The notes below the pieces were generated by a model. It saw nothing but the letters and a program-made list of their open reading frames with translations. It had not been told where the DNA came from and searched no databases. A DNA stretch of 64,000 bases, taken from contig CAVSZK010000012.1 of NCBI GenBank assembly GCA_963732415.1, forward strand, positions 248,001 through 312,000, in the 5' to 3' direction. The translations under genes were made by a program, and so were the position numbers. Positions within the stretch are counted from its first letter, which is position 1. Every line of letters starts with the position of its first letter. Of this stretch, positions 41,299 to 51,031 are shown one piece after another. Origin of the DNA: RPQJ01 sp963732415 (lineage in GTDB: Bacteria; Pseudomonadota; Gammaproteobacteria; Steroidobacterales; Steroidobacteraceae).

Positions 41299-42022
41299 CG
41301 CCGGCGTGATGGTGCGCGTGGGCCGCCGGGCCCGAGGTCAGCTGGTGGATGGCGTACCCGGCCGTCCACAGGCCGAAAAGCAGCAGCAGCAACCCGGCGA
41401 CCCGCTTCAGCGACAGTTGCGTCGAGAGCAGTCGGGCCACGCGGTCAAACGCGAGGCCCGCCGTCGTCATCGACGGCAAGGTGCCCGCGCCGAATGCGAG
41501 CATCACGCCCGCGCCCAGTGGCGCGCTTGCGGAGGTCGCTGCCAGCAGCAGCATCGAGTAGGTCATCCCGCAGGGCAGCCAGCCCCAGGCGAGGCCAAGC
41601 CCGATCGCGGCGCGCAGGCCTCCCTGCCGGCGCTGCGCTCCCGCCATCGGCGCAATGCGCCGCCAGAGACCCGAACCTGCCGCCTCCAGCGGGTCGAGCA
41701 GTCGCCAGCCGAACAGCAGGCGCCCGGCCGCCGCCATCATGATCAGCCCAGACAGCACGCGGACAGCGACTGACAGCGCGCGCACGTCGATCGCGCGCAA
41801 CAGCGCACCACCGAGCAGGCCCGCGATCGCGCCCGCCACGGTGTAGCTCGCCACGCGCGACAGGTTGTATGCGAGCACGTTGGCGATTCGTGCGCCCGCG
41901 CTGGCGTCGCGATCGCGCATAGCGAGCGCACCCGAGATTCCGCCACACATCGCGGCACAGTGGCCGCTCGCGGCCAGTCCCGCGAGCAGCGCCGCACCCA
42001 GGTTCAGTGTCGTCGCGTCCAT
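41285..42022 (-). CDS. SafE/TauE-type membrane protein of the cco operon (CcoS-linked)
   Basis: 245 residues; the ATG at 42022 overlaps the ccoS TAA by one base. Six hydrophobic helices; the first carries GLAASGHCAAMCGGISGAL, the HCxxMCGG metal-site motif of the DsbD-like SafE proteins found with cbb3 genes. A second conserved block is GLAWGWLPCGMTYSMLLLAAT with its single Cys. The end is His-rich (AAHAHHHAG). Proteins of this type are linked to copper delivery or cytochrome c maturation; in this location copper supply to the oxidase is the likely task. Confidence 0.85.
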   Translation of the reverse strand: MDATTLNLGAALLAGLAASGHCAAMCGGISGALAMRDRDASAGARIANVLAYNLSRVASYTVAGAIAGLLGGALLRAIDVRALSVAVRVLSGLIMMAAAGRLLFGWRLLDPLEAAGSGLWRRIAPMAGAQRRQGGLRAAIGLGLAWGWLPCGMTYSMLLLAATSASAPLGAGVMLAFGAGTLPSMTTAGLAFDRVARLLSTQLSLKRVAGLLLLLFGLWTAGYAIHQLTSGPAAHAHHHAGATGS

Positions 42023-42210
42023 TACTGCTCCCGTCGTTCCGTTTCCGATTGCAGCGATTCCCGCTTGGCGTCTTCACCATCCGAGAGTACCGACCATCCC
42101 GGGCTGTCGAGGTCGTCGAACTGGCCGCTGCCGACTGCCCAGAAGAATGCCCAGAGTCCCACGCCGACCAGTACCAGCCCGAGCGGAATGAGCATGTAGA
42201 CGATGTTCAT
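42022..42210 (-). CDS. ccoS: cbb3 oxidase maturation protein CcoS
   Basis: 62 residues, ATG at 42210, one base after the ccoI stop. One N-terminal membrane helix (MNIVYMLIPLGLVLVGVGLW), then FFWAVGSGQFDDLDSPGWSVLSD, the invariant CcoS block. It is required in other bacteria for insertion of haem and copper into the oxidase. The end (EDAKRESLQSETERREQ) is charged and variable. Overlaps both neighbours tightly: the ccoS TAA is shared with the next ATG. Confidence 0.93.
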   Translation of the reverse strand: MNIVYMLIPLGLVLVGVGLWAFFWAVGSGQFDDLDSPGWSVLSDGEDAKRESLQSETERREQ

Positions 42211-42211
42211 C

Positions 42212-44671
42212 TCAGGCCGCCTCGGCCGGTACCCGCAGTGTCCATCCTGGGTCGCGTCCCTGTCCCGCGCCGCGTGACAGACGCATGGCATTCAACACCA
42301 CCACGATCGAACTGATCGACATGCCGATCGCCGCGAGCCAGGGCGGAACGTAGCCGAACGCGGCCAGCGGCAGCGCCGCGACGTTGTACCCGATCGCCCA
42401 GGCGAGGTTCTGCCGGATGATCCGCTGCGTGCGCCTGGCGACGTCGACGGCCTGCGGGATTTCCTCCAGCGAATCACGCACGAGGATGAGATCGGCACTC
42501 GTCTGCGCCAGCGCCGAGCCGCGCCCCATTGCCATGGCGACGTCCGCCCCGCGCAGCAGCGGCGCATCGTTGATGCCGTCGCCGATCGCGACGACCACCG
42601 ATCCGGCGGACTGCAGTTGCTTGACGCGTGCGAGCTTGCCGCCCGGGTCGAGCCGGGACGCAAAACGTTCGATGCCGCAGAGCCTCGCGATACGCGACAC
42701 CGCGTCCTCGTCGTCTCCGCTCACTATCTCGGAATCGAGACCCAGCCGGCGGAGCCCTGCGACGCACCCGGCGGCCTCGGGGCGCAGCTGGTCGGTCAGC
42801 CGAAATGCCGCGAGCGGACCGCTCGAGTCGCCCAGGCAGACCCAGCTCTCGCCGTCGACGCCTTTGATCTCCGCGTGCGAGGGCGCAAGCCCGGTCACGA
42901 ACGATGGGCGGCCGATGCGCAGCCGCCGATTGCTCACCGTCCCTTCGATACCGAGCCCCGCATGGACCTCGACCGCCGTGGCCTCGGCTGTCGCCACGCC
43001 CGGCTCGATGAATGCGCGGGCGATCGGGTGCTCGGACATGCGCTCCAGCGCCGCCGCCATCTCGAGGCACTGGGCCTCGGTAGAACCGGCGAGCGGGCGA
43101 ATCTCCTCGACCCGGACCAGGCCCCGGGTCAGCGTCCCGGTCTTGTCCCAGAGCGCACAGTCGGCCCTGGCAAGGGTTTCGAGCGCGTCCGAGTGCGCCA
43201 CCAGCACGCCACGCCGTGCCAGCCCTGCGGTGGCCGCGGCGATGGCCGCCGGCGTGGCAAGCGACAGCGCGCATGGGCAGGTCGCGACCAGCACCGCGAG
43301 CGTCGCCGGGAACGCCCTCGACGGGTCGACGAACCACCAGACCAAGAACACCACCGCCGCACCAACCAGGATCCGGCCGAGGAACCAGGCCGCCGCCCGG
43401 TCGGCCGCACGTGCCACGCGCGGCCGCTCCGCCTGCGCGCGCTCGAGCAGCGCGACGATGCCTGCCAGCACCGTGCGGTCCGCGACTGCGGAGACCCTCA
43501 CCCTGAGCGGCGCGCCCAGGTTCTGCGTGCCCGCGTGCACCGGTGCACCGATCTCCTTGGTGACCGTCGTGGATTCGCCGGTCAGCATGGACTCATCGAC
43601 GCGTCCTGCGCCTTCTGCGACGACGCCGTCCGCGGCAAACACCTCGCCGGTGCGGACCAGCAGTTCATCGCCGGCTTCCAGTTCGGCAGCCTGCACGTCC
43701 TCGATCGTGCCATCACGCACACGCCGCGCGGTGACCGGCGCCAGGCGGGCAAGCGCGTCCGCCACGCTGCCGGAGCGGTGGCGGGCAACCATTTCGACGT
43801 AGCGGCCGAGCGAAAGGAAGAACACGAACATGGTCACCGAGTCGAAATACACGTCGCCGTGGCCGGTGAGCGCGTTCCAGACGCTCGCGACGAATGCCAG
43901 CACGATCGCGATGCTGACAGGCACGTCCATGCTGATCCCGCGGGCGCGCAAGGCCTGCCAGGCACCCACGTAGAAGGGCCAGCCGGCATAGAGCGCAACC
44001 GGCACCGAGACCAGCATGCTCACCAGGCGCAACAGCTTGCGGATGCCGGGATCCATGCCGGACGTGTGCGCGATATAGAGCGGCACCGCGAACATCATCA
44101 CCTGCATCATTCCGAAACCCGCGACCGCGAGTCGCTTGAGCGCCGTGCGGCGCTCGAGGACGGCAAGCTGGCCAGCCGCGTCGCCGGCCAGCGGATGCGG
44201 ACGCAGTCCCACGTGCTCGAGCACGCGCAGCAGGTCCCCGAGGCTGGCGACCTCGGGATCCCAGGTGAGCCGGGCGCGGGCCGTCGCCGGATTGACGCTC
44301 ACGTCGCGCAGGCCGCGCTGCTGGCGCAGGGCCTTGTCCGCGAGCCAGCTGCAGGCCGAGCAGCGCAGGCCCTCGAGCAGCACGGTGATGGACCTCGCCC
44401 CGCCCGGTTCAGCGGTGGTCAGTCGCTCAACCAGCTCCGGGCGGTCATAGGCGGACCAGCGGTCGGGCCGCGGGGTATCGTCGGCGCGAGCGGCGGCCGC
44501 ATCCCGATACCTGTAGTAGTCGCCGAGTCCCGCTCCGGCGATGAACTCGGCGACGGCCCGGCAGCCGTGGCAGCAGACCGGCTCGTCGCGCCCATCGATC
44601 CGTGCATGGATTACGACGCCGGCGGGAATTGGCTCGCTGCAGTGGAAGCAGGCCGGACCCGTCGGGGTCAT
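42212..44671 (-). CDS. ccoI: Copper-translocating P1B-type ATPase CcoI (FixI)
   Basis: 819 residues, ATG at 44671 overlapping the ccoH stop (ATGA). An N-terminal Cys-rich zinc-ribbon-like part (CFHCSEPI, CCHGCRAV) is followed by an HMA domain with LLEGLRCSACSWLADK, eight membrane helices, the phosphatase TGES motif (LTGEST), the intramembrane CPC (TCPCALSLATP), the phosphorylated Asp in DKTGTLTRG and GDGINDAPLLRGADVAMAM. This is the CcoI/FixI (CopA2) type that exports Cu+ slowly to load the cbb3 oxidase rather than to detoxify. The order ccoG-H-I-S is the usual one. Confidence 0.95.
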   Translation of the reverse strand: MTPTGPACFHCSEPIPAGVVIHARIDGRDEPVCCHGCRAVAEFIAGAGLGDYYRYRDAAAARADDTPRPDRWSAYDRPELVERLTTAEPGGARSITVLLEGLRCSACSWLADKALRQQRGLRDVSVNPATARARLTWDPEVASLGDLLRVLEHVGLRPHPLAGDAAGQLAVLERRTALKRLAVAGFGMMQVMMFAVPLYIAHTSGMDPGIRKLLRLVSMLVSVPVALYAGWPFYVGAWQALRARGISMDVPVSIAIVLAFVASVWNALTGHGDVYFDSVTMFVFFLSLGRYVEMVARHRSGSVADALARLAPVTARRVRDGTIEDVQAAELEAGDELLVRTGEVFAADGVVAEGAGRVDESMLTGESTTVTKEIGAPVHAGTQNLGAPLRVRVSAVADRTVLAGIVALLERAQAERPRVARAADRAAAWFLGRILVGAAVVFLVWWFVDPSRAFPATLAVLVATCPCALSLATPAAIAAATAGLARRGVLVAHSDALETLARADCALWDKTGTLTRGLVRVEEIRPLAGSTEAQCLEMAAALERMSEHPIARAFIEPGVATAEATAVEVHAGLGIEGTVSNRRLRIGRPSFVTGLAPSHAEIKGVDGESWVCLGDSSGPLAAFRLTDQLRPEAAGCVAGLRRLGLDSEIVSGDDEDAVSRIARLCGIERFASRLDPGGKLARVKQLQSAGSVVVAIGDGINDAPLLRGADVAMAMGRGSALAQTSADLILVRDSLEEIPQAVDVARRTQRIIRQNLAWAIGYNVAALPLAAFGYVPPWLAAIGMSISSIVVVLNAMRLSRGAGQGRDPGWTLRVPAEAA

Positions 44672-44868
44672 GGAGCCCGGTCGGAGTCGGTCTCACCGCA
44701 TTTCATGGTCACGCCGTCCTGCACGCAGTCCTGGCTCACCAGCGTCTCTGGCCGCGTTACCGCGAGGTAATAGGTCACGGCGCCGCCCACCACGGAGAGC
44801 GCGGGCGGCAGCATCAGCAGCCAGGGCCACAGCTGTCGGTACCAGGGTCGGGGCGTGGTGGTGCTCAT
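44668..44868 (-). CDS. ccoH: Short CcoH (FixH)-like protein
   Basis: 66 residues, ATG at 44868, overlapping ccoI by four bases and 12 bases after ccoG. The start PWYRQLWPWLLMLPPALSVVGGAVTYYLA is the FixH/CcoH membrane anchor, and RPETLVSQD corresponds to the conserved segment before the YYK motif. The rest of the usual 150-residue protein, the periplasmic domain, is missing; instead the chain ends in CVQDGVTMKCGETDSDRAP with two cysteines. It is in the correct place for ccoH. Short versions occur elsewhere, so this may be functional rather than broken. Confidence 0.8.
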   Translation of the reverse strand: MSTTTPRPWYRQLWPWLLMLPPALSVVGGAVTYYLAVTRPETLVSQDCVQDGVTMKCGETDSDRAP

Positions 44869-44880
44869 GTGCGTAGCGTA

Positions 44881-46259
<1,379 letters not shown>

Positions 46260-46263
<4 letters not shown>

Positions 46264-46589
46264 TCGTTGCTCCGGGTCCCGCCTTCAGCCTGGTCCTGGT
46301 CAGGTGGTTCCGGGTGCGCGGTCCGGACGAGATACAGGCTGAGCAGGCTCGAGAGCGTGGACACCAGCCAGAAAAAGAAGAATCCGACGGCGTATCCGGT
46401 CATGCGCGTTGCGAAACCGGGTGGCGGATAGTCATCGTTGCCGATCAGCAGCGGGTCCAGGAACGCGAAGCAGATCATCGTGGCGACGCTGGCCGTGATG
46501 AACGAGGGCCAGAGCACGATAGCCACGTCCTGCCCGAGGCGTGGCCATCGCAGCTTGCCCGAGTACTCCGATCGGTGGGACCCGAACAC
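46260..46589 (-). CDS. Unknown membrane protein inside the cbb3 operon
   Basis: 109 residues from a GTG at 46589, seven bases after the ccoP stop; the open frame extends into ccoP but those residues are not credible. Two hydrophobic helices (AIVLWPSFITASVATMICFAF and YAVGFFFFWLVSTLSSLLSLYLV) flank a short loop LLIGNDDYPPPGF; the end is acidic (PEPPDQDQAEGG). Its TGA overlaps the ccoG ATG, so it is an integral part of the operon. I do not recognise it as any named Cco protein. Position suggests a role in assembly or stability of the oxidase. Confidence 0.7.
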
Positions 46590-46596
46590 GATCAGC

Positions 46597-47499
46597 TCAA
46601 TTGCTGGTACCGGCGAGCTGGATGGCATAGGCCGCCAGCAACCGCACGCGCTCCGGGCCGAGGCGCTCGCCAAACACGGGCATCTGGCCATTGCGACCGT
46701 TCTCCAGTGTCTGGTGCAGCGTCGCCGCGTCACCACCATAGAGCCAGATATCGTCGGTCAGGTTCGGGGCGCCGAGAATCGGATTGCCCTTGCCATCGAC
46801 ACCGTGACACGCAGCGCAGTTGGTCTCGAACAGGGACTGGCCGGCTGCCGCGAGCGACGCGTCGGCCTGCTGGCCGCTCAACTGCTGGACGTAGGCAACG
46901 ACCTGGTCGACGCCCTGCGCGCCGAGCACCGGGCCCCAGGGCGGCATCACCGCAATGCGCCCGGCCGAGATTGTCTGCACCACCGTGTCGGGATCGCCGC
47001 CCCACAGCCAGTTGGCGTCGGTAAGGTTCGGGAAGCCCTTCGCGCCGCCGCCGTCCGAGCCGTGGCACTGGGCGCAGTTCACCTGGAACAGGTTGCGCGC
47101 CGTGGACATCGCCCTCGGGTCGGCTGCGAGCTGGGGAATGGTCATGGTGGCGAACGGAGCAAGGTAGGCGGCTGCCCTGGCCTCCGCCGCCGCCCTTTCC
47201 TGCTCGTACTGGCCACTTTGTGTCCAGCCCTTGAGACCCGAGAACGAACCCAGGCCCGGGTACAGCACAAGGTAGACCAGGCCGAAGGCCACCGTGAGAT
47301 AGAACAGCCACAGCCACCAGCGAGGCAGCGGGTTGTTGTACTCGCGCAGGTCCTTGTCCCAGACGTGCCCGGTATCGGCGCCCCCGCCGATCTTCTCGCC
47401 GGCCGCCTTGGGCTTGGAGGTCCACCTCAGCAGCCACAGGCAGCCGAAGATGTTGAATAGCGTCACGAGGACGATGAACACGCTCCAACCGCTAGTCAT
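46597..47499 (-). CDS. ccoP: cbb3 oxidase dihaem cytochrome c subunit CcoP
   Basis: 300 residues, ATG at 47499 overlapping the ccoQ TGA (ATGA). Two N-terminal membrane helices (SVFIVLVTLFNIFGCLWLL; RWWLWLFYLTVAFGLVYLVLY) with the family block DKDLREYNNPLPRWWLWLF between, then two cytochrome c domains with CAQCH and CAACH, and Met ligands in MPPWGPVL and MPVFGERL. It passes electrons from soluble cytochromes c to CcoO and CcoN. Confidence 0.96.
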   Translation of the reverse strand: MTSGWSVFIVLVTLFNIFGCLWLLRWTSKPKAAGEKIGGGADTGHVWDKDLREYNNPLPRWWLWLFYLTVAFGLVYLVLYPGLGSFSGLKGWTQSGQYEQERAAAEARAAAYLAPFATMTIPQLAADPRAMSTARNLFQVNCAQCHGSDGGGAKGFPNLTDANWLWGGDPDTVVQTISAGRIAVMPPWGPVLGAQGVDQVVAYVQQLSGQQADASLAAAGQSLFETNCAACHGVDGKGNPILGAPNLTDDIWLYGGDAATLHQTLENGRNGQMPVFGERLGPERVRLLAAYAIQLAGTSN

Positions 47500-47666
47500 G
47501 GGGTCTTGCTCCCTTTTTCCTTCCCGGGCGGATATTCGTGGAACGGCAATTCGGCCATCTCCTTGAACTCCGCCTTGCGGCGCTTGCTGTAAGCCCAGAA
47601 TACGATCGCAACGAACGCCAGCATCATTGCCAGCGTCATCAGGCCACGAATGGTGCCGATGCCCAT
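47496..47666 (-). CDS. ccoQ: cbb3 oxidase subunit CcoQ
   Basis: 56 residues, ATG at 47666, four bases after the ccoO stop, and TGA overlapping the ccoP ATG. The chain is a single membrane helix (RGLMTLAMMLAFVAIVFWAY) followed by a basic turn SKRRKAEF and the tail FHEYPPGKEKGSKTP. Size, topology and position between ccoO and ccoP identify it. CcoQ stabilises the complex and the interaction with CcoP. Short subunits of this kind are often overlooked. Confidence 0.93.
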   Translation of the reverse strand: MGIGTIRGLMTLAMMLAFVAIVFWAYSKRRKAEFKEMAELPFHEYPPGKEKGSKTP

Positions 47667-47669
47667 GCC

Positions 47670-48278
47670 TCAGCCACCCGACCTTAGCTCGATGCCGAGG
47701 CCCTGCAGGTAGGCGACCAGCGCATCGAGCTCGGTCTTGCCTGCCACTGCGGCCGCGGCTCCGGCGATGTCGTCGTCGGTATAGGGCACGCCTTCCATGC
47801 GCAGCACGCGCATCTTCTTCGCGACCAGTTCACCGTCTACCGTGGCCTTCTCGAGCCACGGGTAGCGCGGCATGTTCGACTCCGGCACGACGTCGCGCGG
47901 GTTGAGCAGGTGCACGCGGTGCCAGTCGTCCGAGTAACGGGCGCCGACGCGGGCGAGGTCGGGCCCGGTGCGCTTCGACCCAAACTGGAACGGATGGTCA
48001 TACACGGACTCGCCCGCGAGCGAGTAGGGTCCGTAGCGCTCGGTCTCGGAGCGGAACGGCCTGATCATCTGCGAATGGCAGTTGTAGCAGCCCTCGCGGA
48101 CGTAGACGTCCCGGCCCGCCAGCCGGAGCGCCTCGTAGGGCTTGATGCCCGGCGACGGCTGGTTGCTCACGCCCTGGAAGTAGAGCGGCACGATTTCCAC
48201 CAGCCCGCCGAAGCTGATCGCGATCGCGATCAGCACGCCCATCAGGCCGATTTTCTTTTCGATTGATTCGTGGTTCAT
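47670..48278 (-). CDS. ccoO: cbb3 oxidase monohaem cytochrome c subunit CcoO
   Basis: 202 residues from the ATG at 48278 (GAGGAAG upstream). One membrane anchor (LMGVLIAIAISFGGLVEIVPL), then the CcoO domain with haem site REGCYNCHSQMIRPF, SLAGESVYDHPFQFGSKRTGPDLARVG, HLLNPRDVVPESNMPRYPWL and the Met ligand in that block. It accepts electrons from CcoP and delivers them to the catalytic subunit. Confidence 0.96.
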   Translation of the reverse strand: MNHESIEKKIGLMGVLIAIAISFGGLVEIVPLYFQGVSNQPSPGIKPYEALRLAGRDVYVREGCYNCHSQMIRPFRSETERYGPYSLAGESVYDHPFQFGSKRTGPDLARVGARYSDDWHRVHLLNPRDVVPESNMPRYPWLEKATVDGELVAKKMRVLRMEGVPYTDDDIAGAAAAVAGKTELDALVAYLQGLGIELRSGG

Positions 48279-48288
48279 GGGTGCTTCC

Positions 48289-49707
48289 TCAGGCCGGCTG
48301 CACGACCGGCGCATCCGCGGTGCTGGTGCGGGCGGCGGCGGTCTTCCAGACGTTCCAGGCCATGATGAACATGCCAGAGAGCACCAGCGTGCCGCCGGCG
48401 AGGCGGACCGCGTAGTACGGGTACGTCGACTTGATGGATTCGATGAACGCGTAGGTGAGCGTGCCGTCGGCGTTGGTGGCCCGCCACATCAGGCCCTGCA
48501 TCACGCCGGCGATCCACATCGAGGTGATGTAGAGCACCACGCCGATGGTCGTGATCCAGAAATGCACGTCGATCGCCTTGGTGCTGTACATCTGCTCGCG
48601 TCCGAACAGCTTCGGGATCAGCGCGTACATCGAGCCGATCGAGATCATCGCGACCCAGCCGAGCGCGCCGGAGTGCACGTGGCCGATGGTCCAGTCGGTG
48701 TAGTGCGACAGGGCGTTGACGGTCTTGATCGACATCATCGGCCCTTCGAACGTGGACATGCCGTAGAAGGACAGCGACACGATCATGAACTTGAGGATCG
48801 GGTCGGTGCGCAGCTTATGCCAGGCCCCGGAGAGCGTCATGATGCCGTTGATCATGCCGCCCCACGACGGCGCGAGCAGGATCAGCGAGAAGACCATGCC
48901 GAGCGACTGTGCCCAGTCCGGCAGTGTCGTGTAGTGCAGGTGGTGCGGGCCCGCCCACATGTAGATGGCGATCAGCGCCCAGAAATGCACTACCGACAGG
49001 CGGTACGAATAGACCGGTCGCCCGGCCTGCTTCGGGATGAAGTAATACATCATGCCGAGGAAGGCTGCGGTCAGGAAGAATCCCACCGCGTTGTGCCCGT
49101 ACCACCACTGCACCATCGCATCGACCACGCCCGAGTAGATGCCGTAGGACTTGGTCAAGGTGACCGGGATGGCCAGGTTGTTGAAGATGTGCAGCACCGC
49201 GATGGTGATGATGTAGGCGGCGAAGAACCAGTTCGCCACGTAGATGTGCTTTACCTTGCGTAGCGCGATGGTGCCGAAGAACACCACGGCATAGGCGACC
49301 CACACGACCGTGATCAGCAGGTCGATCGGCCACTCGAGCTCCGCGTATTCCTTGCCCTGGGTGATGCCGAGCGGCAGCGTGATGGCGGCGCAGAGGATCA
49401 CCAGCTGCCATCCCCAGAACGTGAACGAGGCGAGCTTGTCCGCGAACAGGCGCACGTGGCAGGTGCGCTGCACGATGTAGTAGGAGGACGCGAACAGCGC
49501 GCTGCCGCCGAACGCGAAGATCACCGCGTTGGTGTGCAGAGGGCGCAACCGGCTGTAGGCCAGCCAGGGGACGGGTGGTAGCAGGTCGGGCCACAGCAGT
49601 TGCGCCGCGATCAGGACGCCGACCAGCATGCCGACAATTCCCCAGACCACGGTCATTATCGCGAACTGCCGGACGACCTTGTCGTTGTAGTAAGAGCCGG
49701 TGTTCAT
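48289..49707 (-). CDS. ccoN: cbb3 oxidase catalytic subunit CcoN
   Basis: 472 residues, ATG at 49707, first gene of the operon. About twelve membrane helices; the low-spin haem and binuclear-centre His residues are visible in LRPLHTNAVIFAFGGSALFA, WYGHNAVGFFLTAAFLGMMYY, WAGPHHLHYTTLPDWAQ and TDWTIGHVHSGALGWV. The Tyr of the YGHNAVG helix region is distant from the cross-linked Tyr of A-type oxidases, as in all C-type enzymes. It reduces oxygen to water with high affinity, pumping protons, for microaerobic respiration. Promoter within 49708-49915; no FNR/FixK box (TTGAT-N4-ATCAA) is evident. Confidence 0.97.
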   Translation of the reverse strand: MNTGSYYNDKVVRQFAIMTVVWGIVGMLVGVLIAAQLLWPDLLPPVPWLAYSRLRPLHTNAVIFAFGGSALFASSYYIVQRTCHVRLFADKLASFTFWGWQLVILCAAITLPLGITQGKEYAELEWPIDLLITVVWVAYAVVFFGTIALRKVKHIYVANWFFAAYIITIAVLHIFNNLAIPVTLTKSYGIYSGVVDAMVQWWYGHNAVGFFLTAAFLGMMYYFIPKQAGRPVYSYRLSVVHFWALIAIYMWAGPHHLHYTTLPDWAQSLGMVFSLILLAPSWGGMINGIMTLSGAWHKLRTDPILKFMIVSLSFYGMSTFEGPMMSIKTVNALSHYTDWTIGHVHSGALGWVAMISIGSMYALIPKLFGREQMYSTKAIDVHFWITTIGVVLYITSMWIAGVMQGLMWRATNADGTLTYAFIESIKSTYPYYAVRLAGGTLVLSGMFIMAWNVWKTAAARTSTADAPVVQPA

Positions 49708-49813
49708 GCGCGCCTCGAGTGTAGGTATCCTGTGCCGCGCGCCAGTCGAGCGCGCGGACCGGCCGTCATGTTACGTAGACAGGGCCGCATGCGACAAGCC
49801 TTCGGCAATCTGT

Positions 49814-49829
49814 GGCATACGCATATGCC
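49814..49829. promoter_or_regulatory. Imperfect palindrome in the ccoN/usp intergenic region
   Basis: GGCATACG-CATATGCC (seven of eight pairs complementary), 106 bases upstream of ccoN and 87 upstream of the usp gene. A second short palindrome TGCAA-A-TTGCA lies at 49868-49878. Either could be an operator for a regulator of this divergent pair. They do not match the FNR or FixK consensus. Confidence 0.4.
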
Positions 49830-49915
49830 GCAGCTTCAAACCCTGATTGCGGTCTGTTAGGCGCAGTTGCAAATTGCAGATGGGCGCAATGGGCGCCGGA
49901 CGGAGGAGGCTGATC

Positions 49916-50869
49916 ATGGTGCGCCTCGACAGGATCCTGGCGATCGTCGACCCGACATCCGACGTGCAGCCGGCGCTGGACAAGGCACGGCTGCTGGCGC
50001 GGCGCTCGGGCGGGACACTCGAGCTATTCATCTGCGACTTCGACCCGTCGTTGAGCGGCAGGCCGCTGTTCGACACGGCGCAGTTGAAGGAACTCCGTGT
50101 CGAGTTCGTGAAGGAACGGATGGAACTCCTCGAGGCGCTCGCCGACGAGATTCGCGCCGAGGGCATCACGGTCGAAACCCACGTGCACTGGGATAACCCC
50201 GTGTACGTCGGCGTCCTGCGGCGTGTGCAGGAGTCATTGCCTGACCTGGTCGTGAAGGACACGCACCACCATTCGGTGATCCGCAGGGCGCTGCTGACCA
50301 ATACCGACTGGAGCCTGATCCGCAGTTGTCCGGCGCCACTGCTGCTCGCGAAGCCCCGCGAGTGGTCGGCGTGCCCGCGCATCCTCGCGGCGCTCGATCC
50401 GGAGCACGTCGGGGACCAGCCTGCGGCACTGGATCACGCGATCCTCGATGCAGCGGACCTGCTGGCGAAATCGCTGGATGGAGAACTGCACGTCGTCCAC
50501 GCGTTCCTGTCCGCTGCGCTGCTCGCGGCGGTGACCGGGGCGGGGGCCAGCGCCATGGCGTTCCCGACCGGGGTTAGCGCGGGCGAGGTCGTCGTGAAGG
50601 AACGCGAGCGCGTCGCTGCAGTCCTCGCGGACGTCCTGGCGAGGCAACCGTTGCCAGCCGACCGCATCCACCTCGAGCAGGGCTCGGCGGTCGACGTGCT
50701 GCCGGTCGTCGCGCGGAGCCTGCCGGCCGACCTGCTGGTGATGGGTGGCGTCTCCCGCAGCCGGTTGCAGGAACTGTTCGTCGGCAGCACGGCGGAACGC
50801 GTTCTCGACCGGCTGCCCTGCGACGTGCTGGTCGTGAAACAGGCCGGGACGAAGGGAAAGACCGGATAG
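49916..50869 (+). CDS. Tandem-domain universal stress protein (UspE-like)
   Basis: 317 residues from the ATG at 49916 with GGAGGAGG upstream. Two Usp domains: 1-155 (LDRILAIVDPTSDVQPALDKARLLARRSGGTLELF, LPDLVVKDTHHHSVIRRALLTNTDWSLIRSCPAPLLLAK) and 160-317 (RILAALDPEH, ADLLVMGGVSRSRLQELFVGSTAERVLDRLPCDVLVVK). The second ends in the G-x2-G-x9-G-S/T-like GVSRSRLQELFVGSTAE that may bind ATP. It lies divergent from the cbb3 operon; genes of this type are often induced by low oxygen in Anr/FixK regulons, which would fit its location. Confidence 0.92.
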   Translation: MVRLDRILAIVDPTSDVQPALDKARLLARRSGGTLELFICDFDPSLSGRPLFDTAQLKELRVEFVKERMELLEALADEIRAEGITVETHVHWDNPVYVGVLRRVQESLPDLVVKDTHHHSVIRRALLTNTDWSLIRSCPAPLLLAKPREWSACPRILAALDPEHVGDQPAALDHAILDAADLLAKSLDGELHVVHAFLSAALLAAVTGAGASAMAFPTGVSAGEVVVKERERVAAVLADVLARQPLPADRIHLEQGSAVDVLPVVARSLPADLLVMGGVSRSRLQELFVGSTAERVLDRLPCDVLVVKQAGTKGKTG

Positions 50870-51031
50870 CAGGGACCGGGGCGTATCGCCCACCGGGGCG
50901 GCAGGGCTGTCCCCGAGCCTGCGGTGGCTGGCGGCCGATGCACGCGCTGTGAACCGCGTCACGTCCGCCTGCGCGAGGACCGCGCCGGCCTCACATTTTG
51001 GCCCGCGGACCCGGTCATATACTCGGGACCG

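Noticed and set aside
42617..44770. A 717-codon open frame antisense to ccoI, and similar long antisense frames (for example 33171-35117 opposite pyc, 19626-21047 opposite the DUF885 gene)
   Set aside because: High-GC genes leave long open frames on the other strand. These read as Arg/His/Val/Asp-rich low-quality protein without motifs, and the sense strand encodes recognised full-length families.
44668..44868. ccoH as a pseudogene
   Set aside because: It overlaps ccoI neatly by four bases, has a proper start, and no remnant of the missing domain is seen in other frames; a short natural form is simpler.
49708..49915. FNR/Anr box before ccoN
   Set aside because: No sequence close to TTGAT-N4-ATCAA on either strand.
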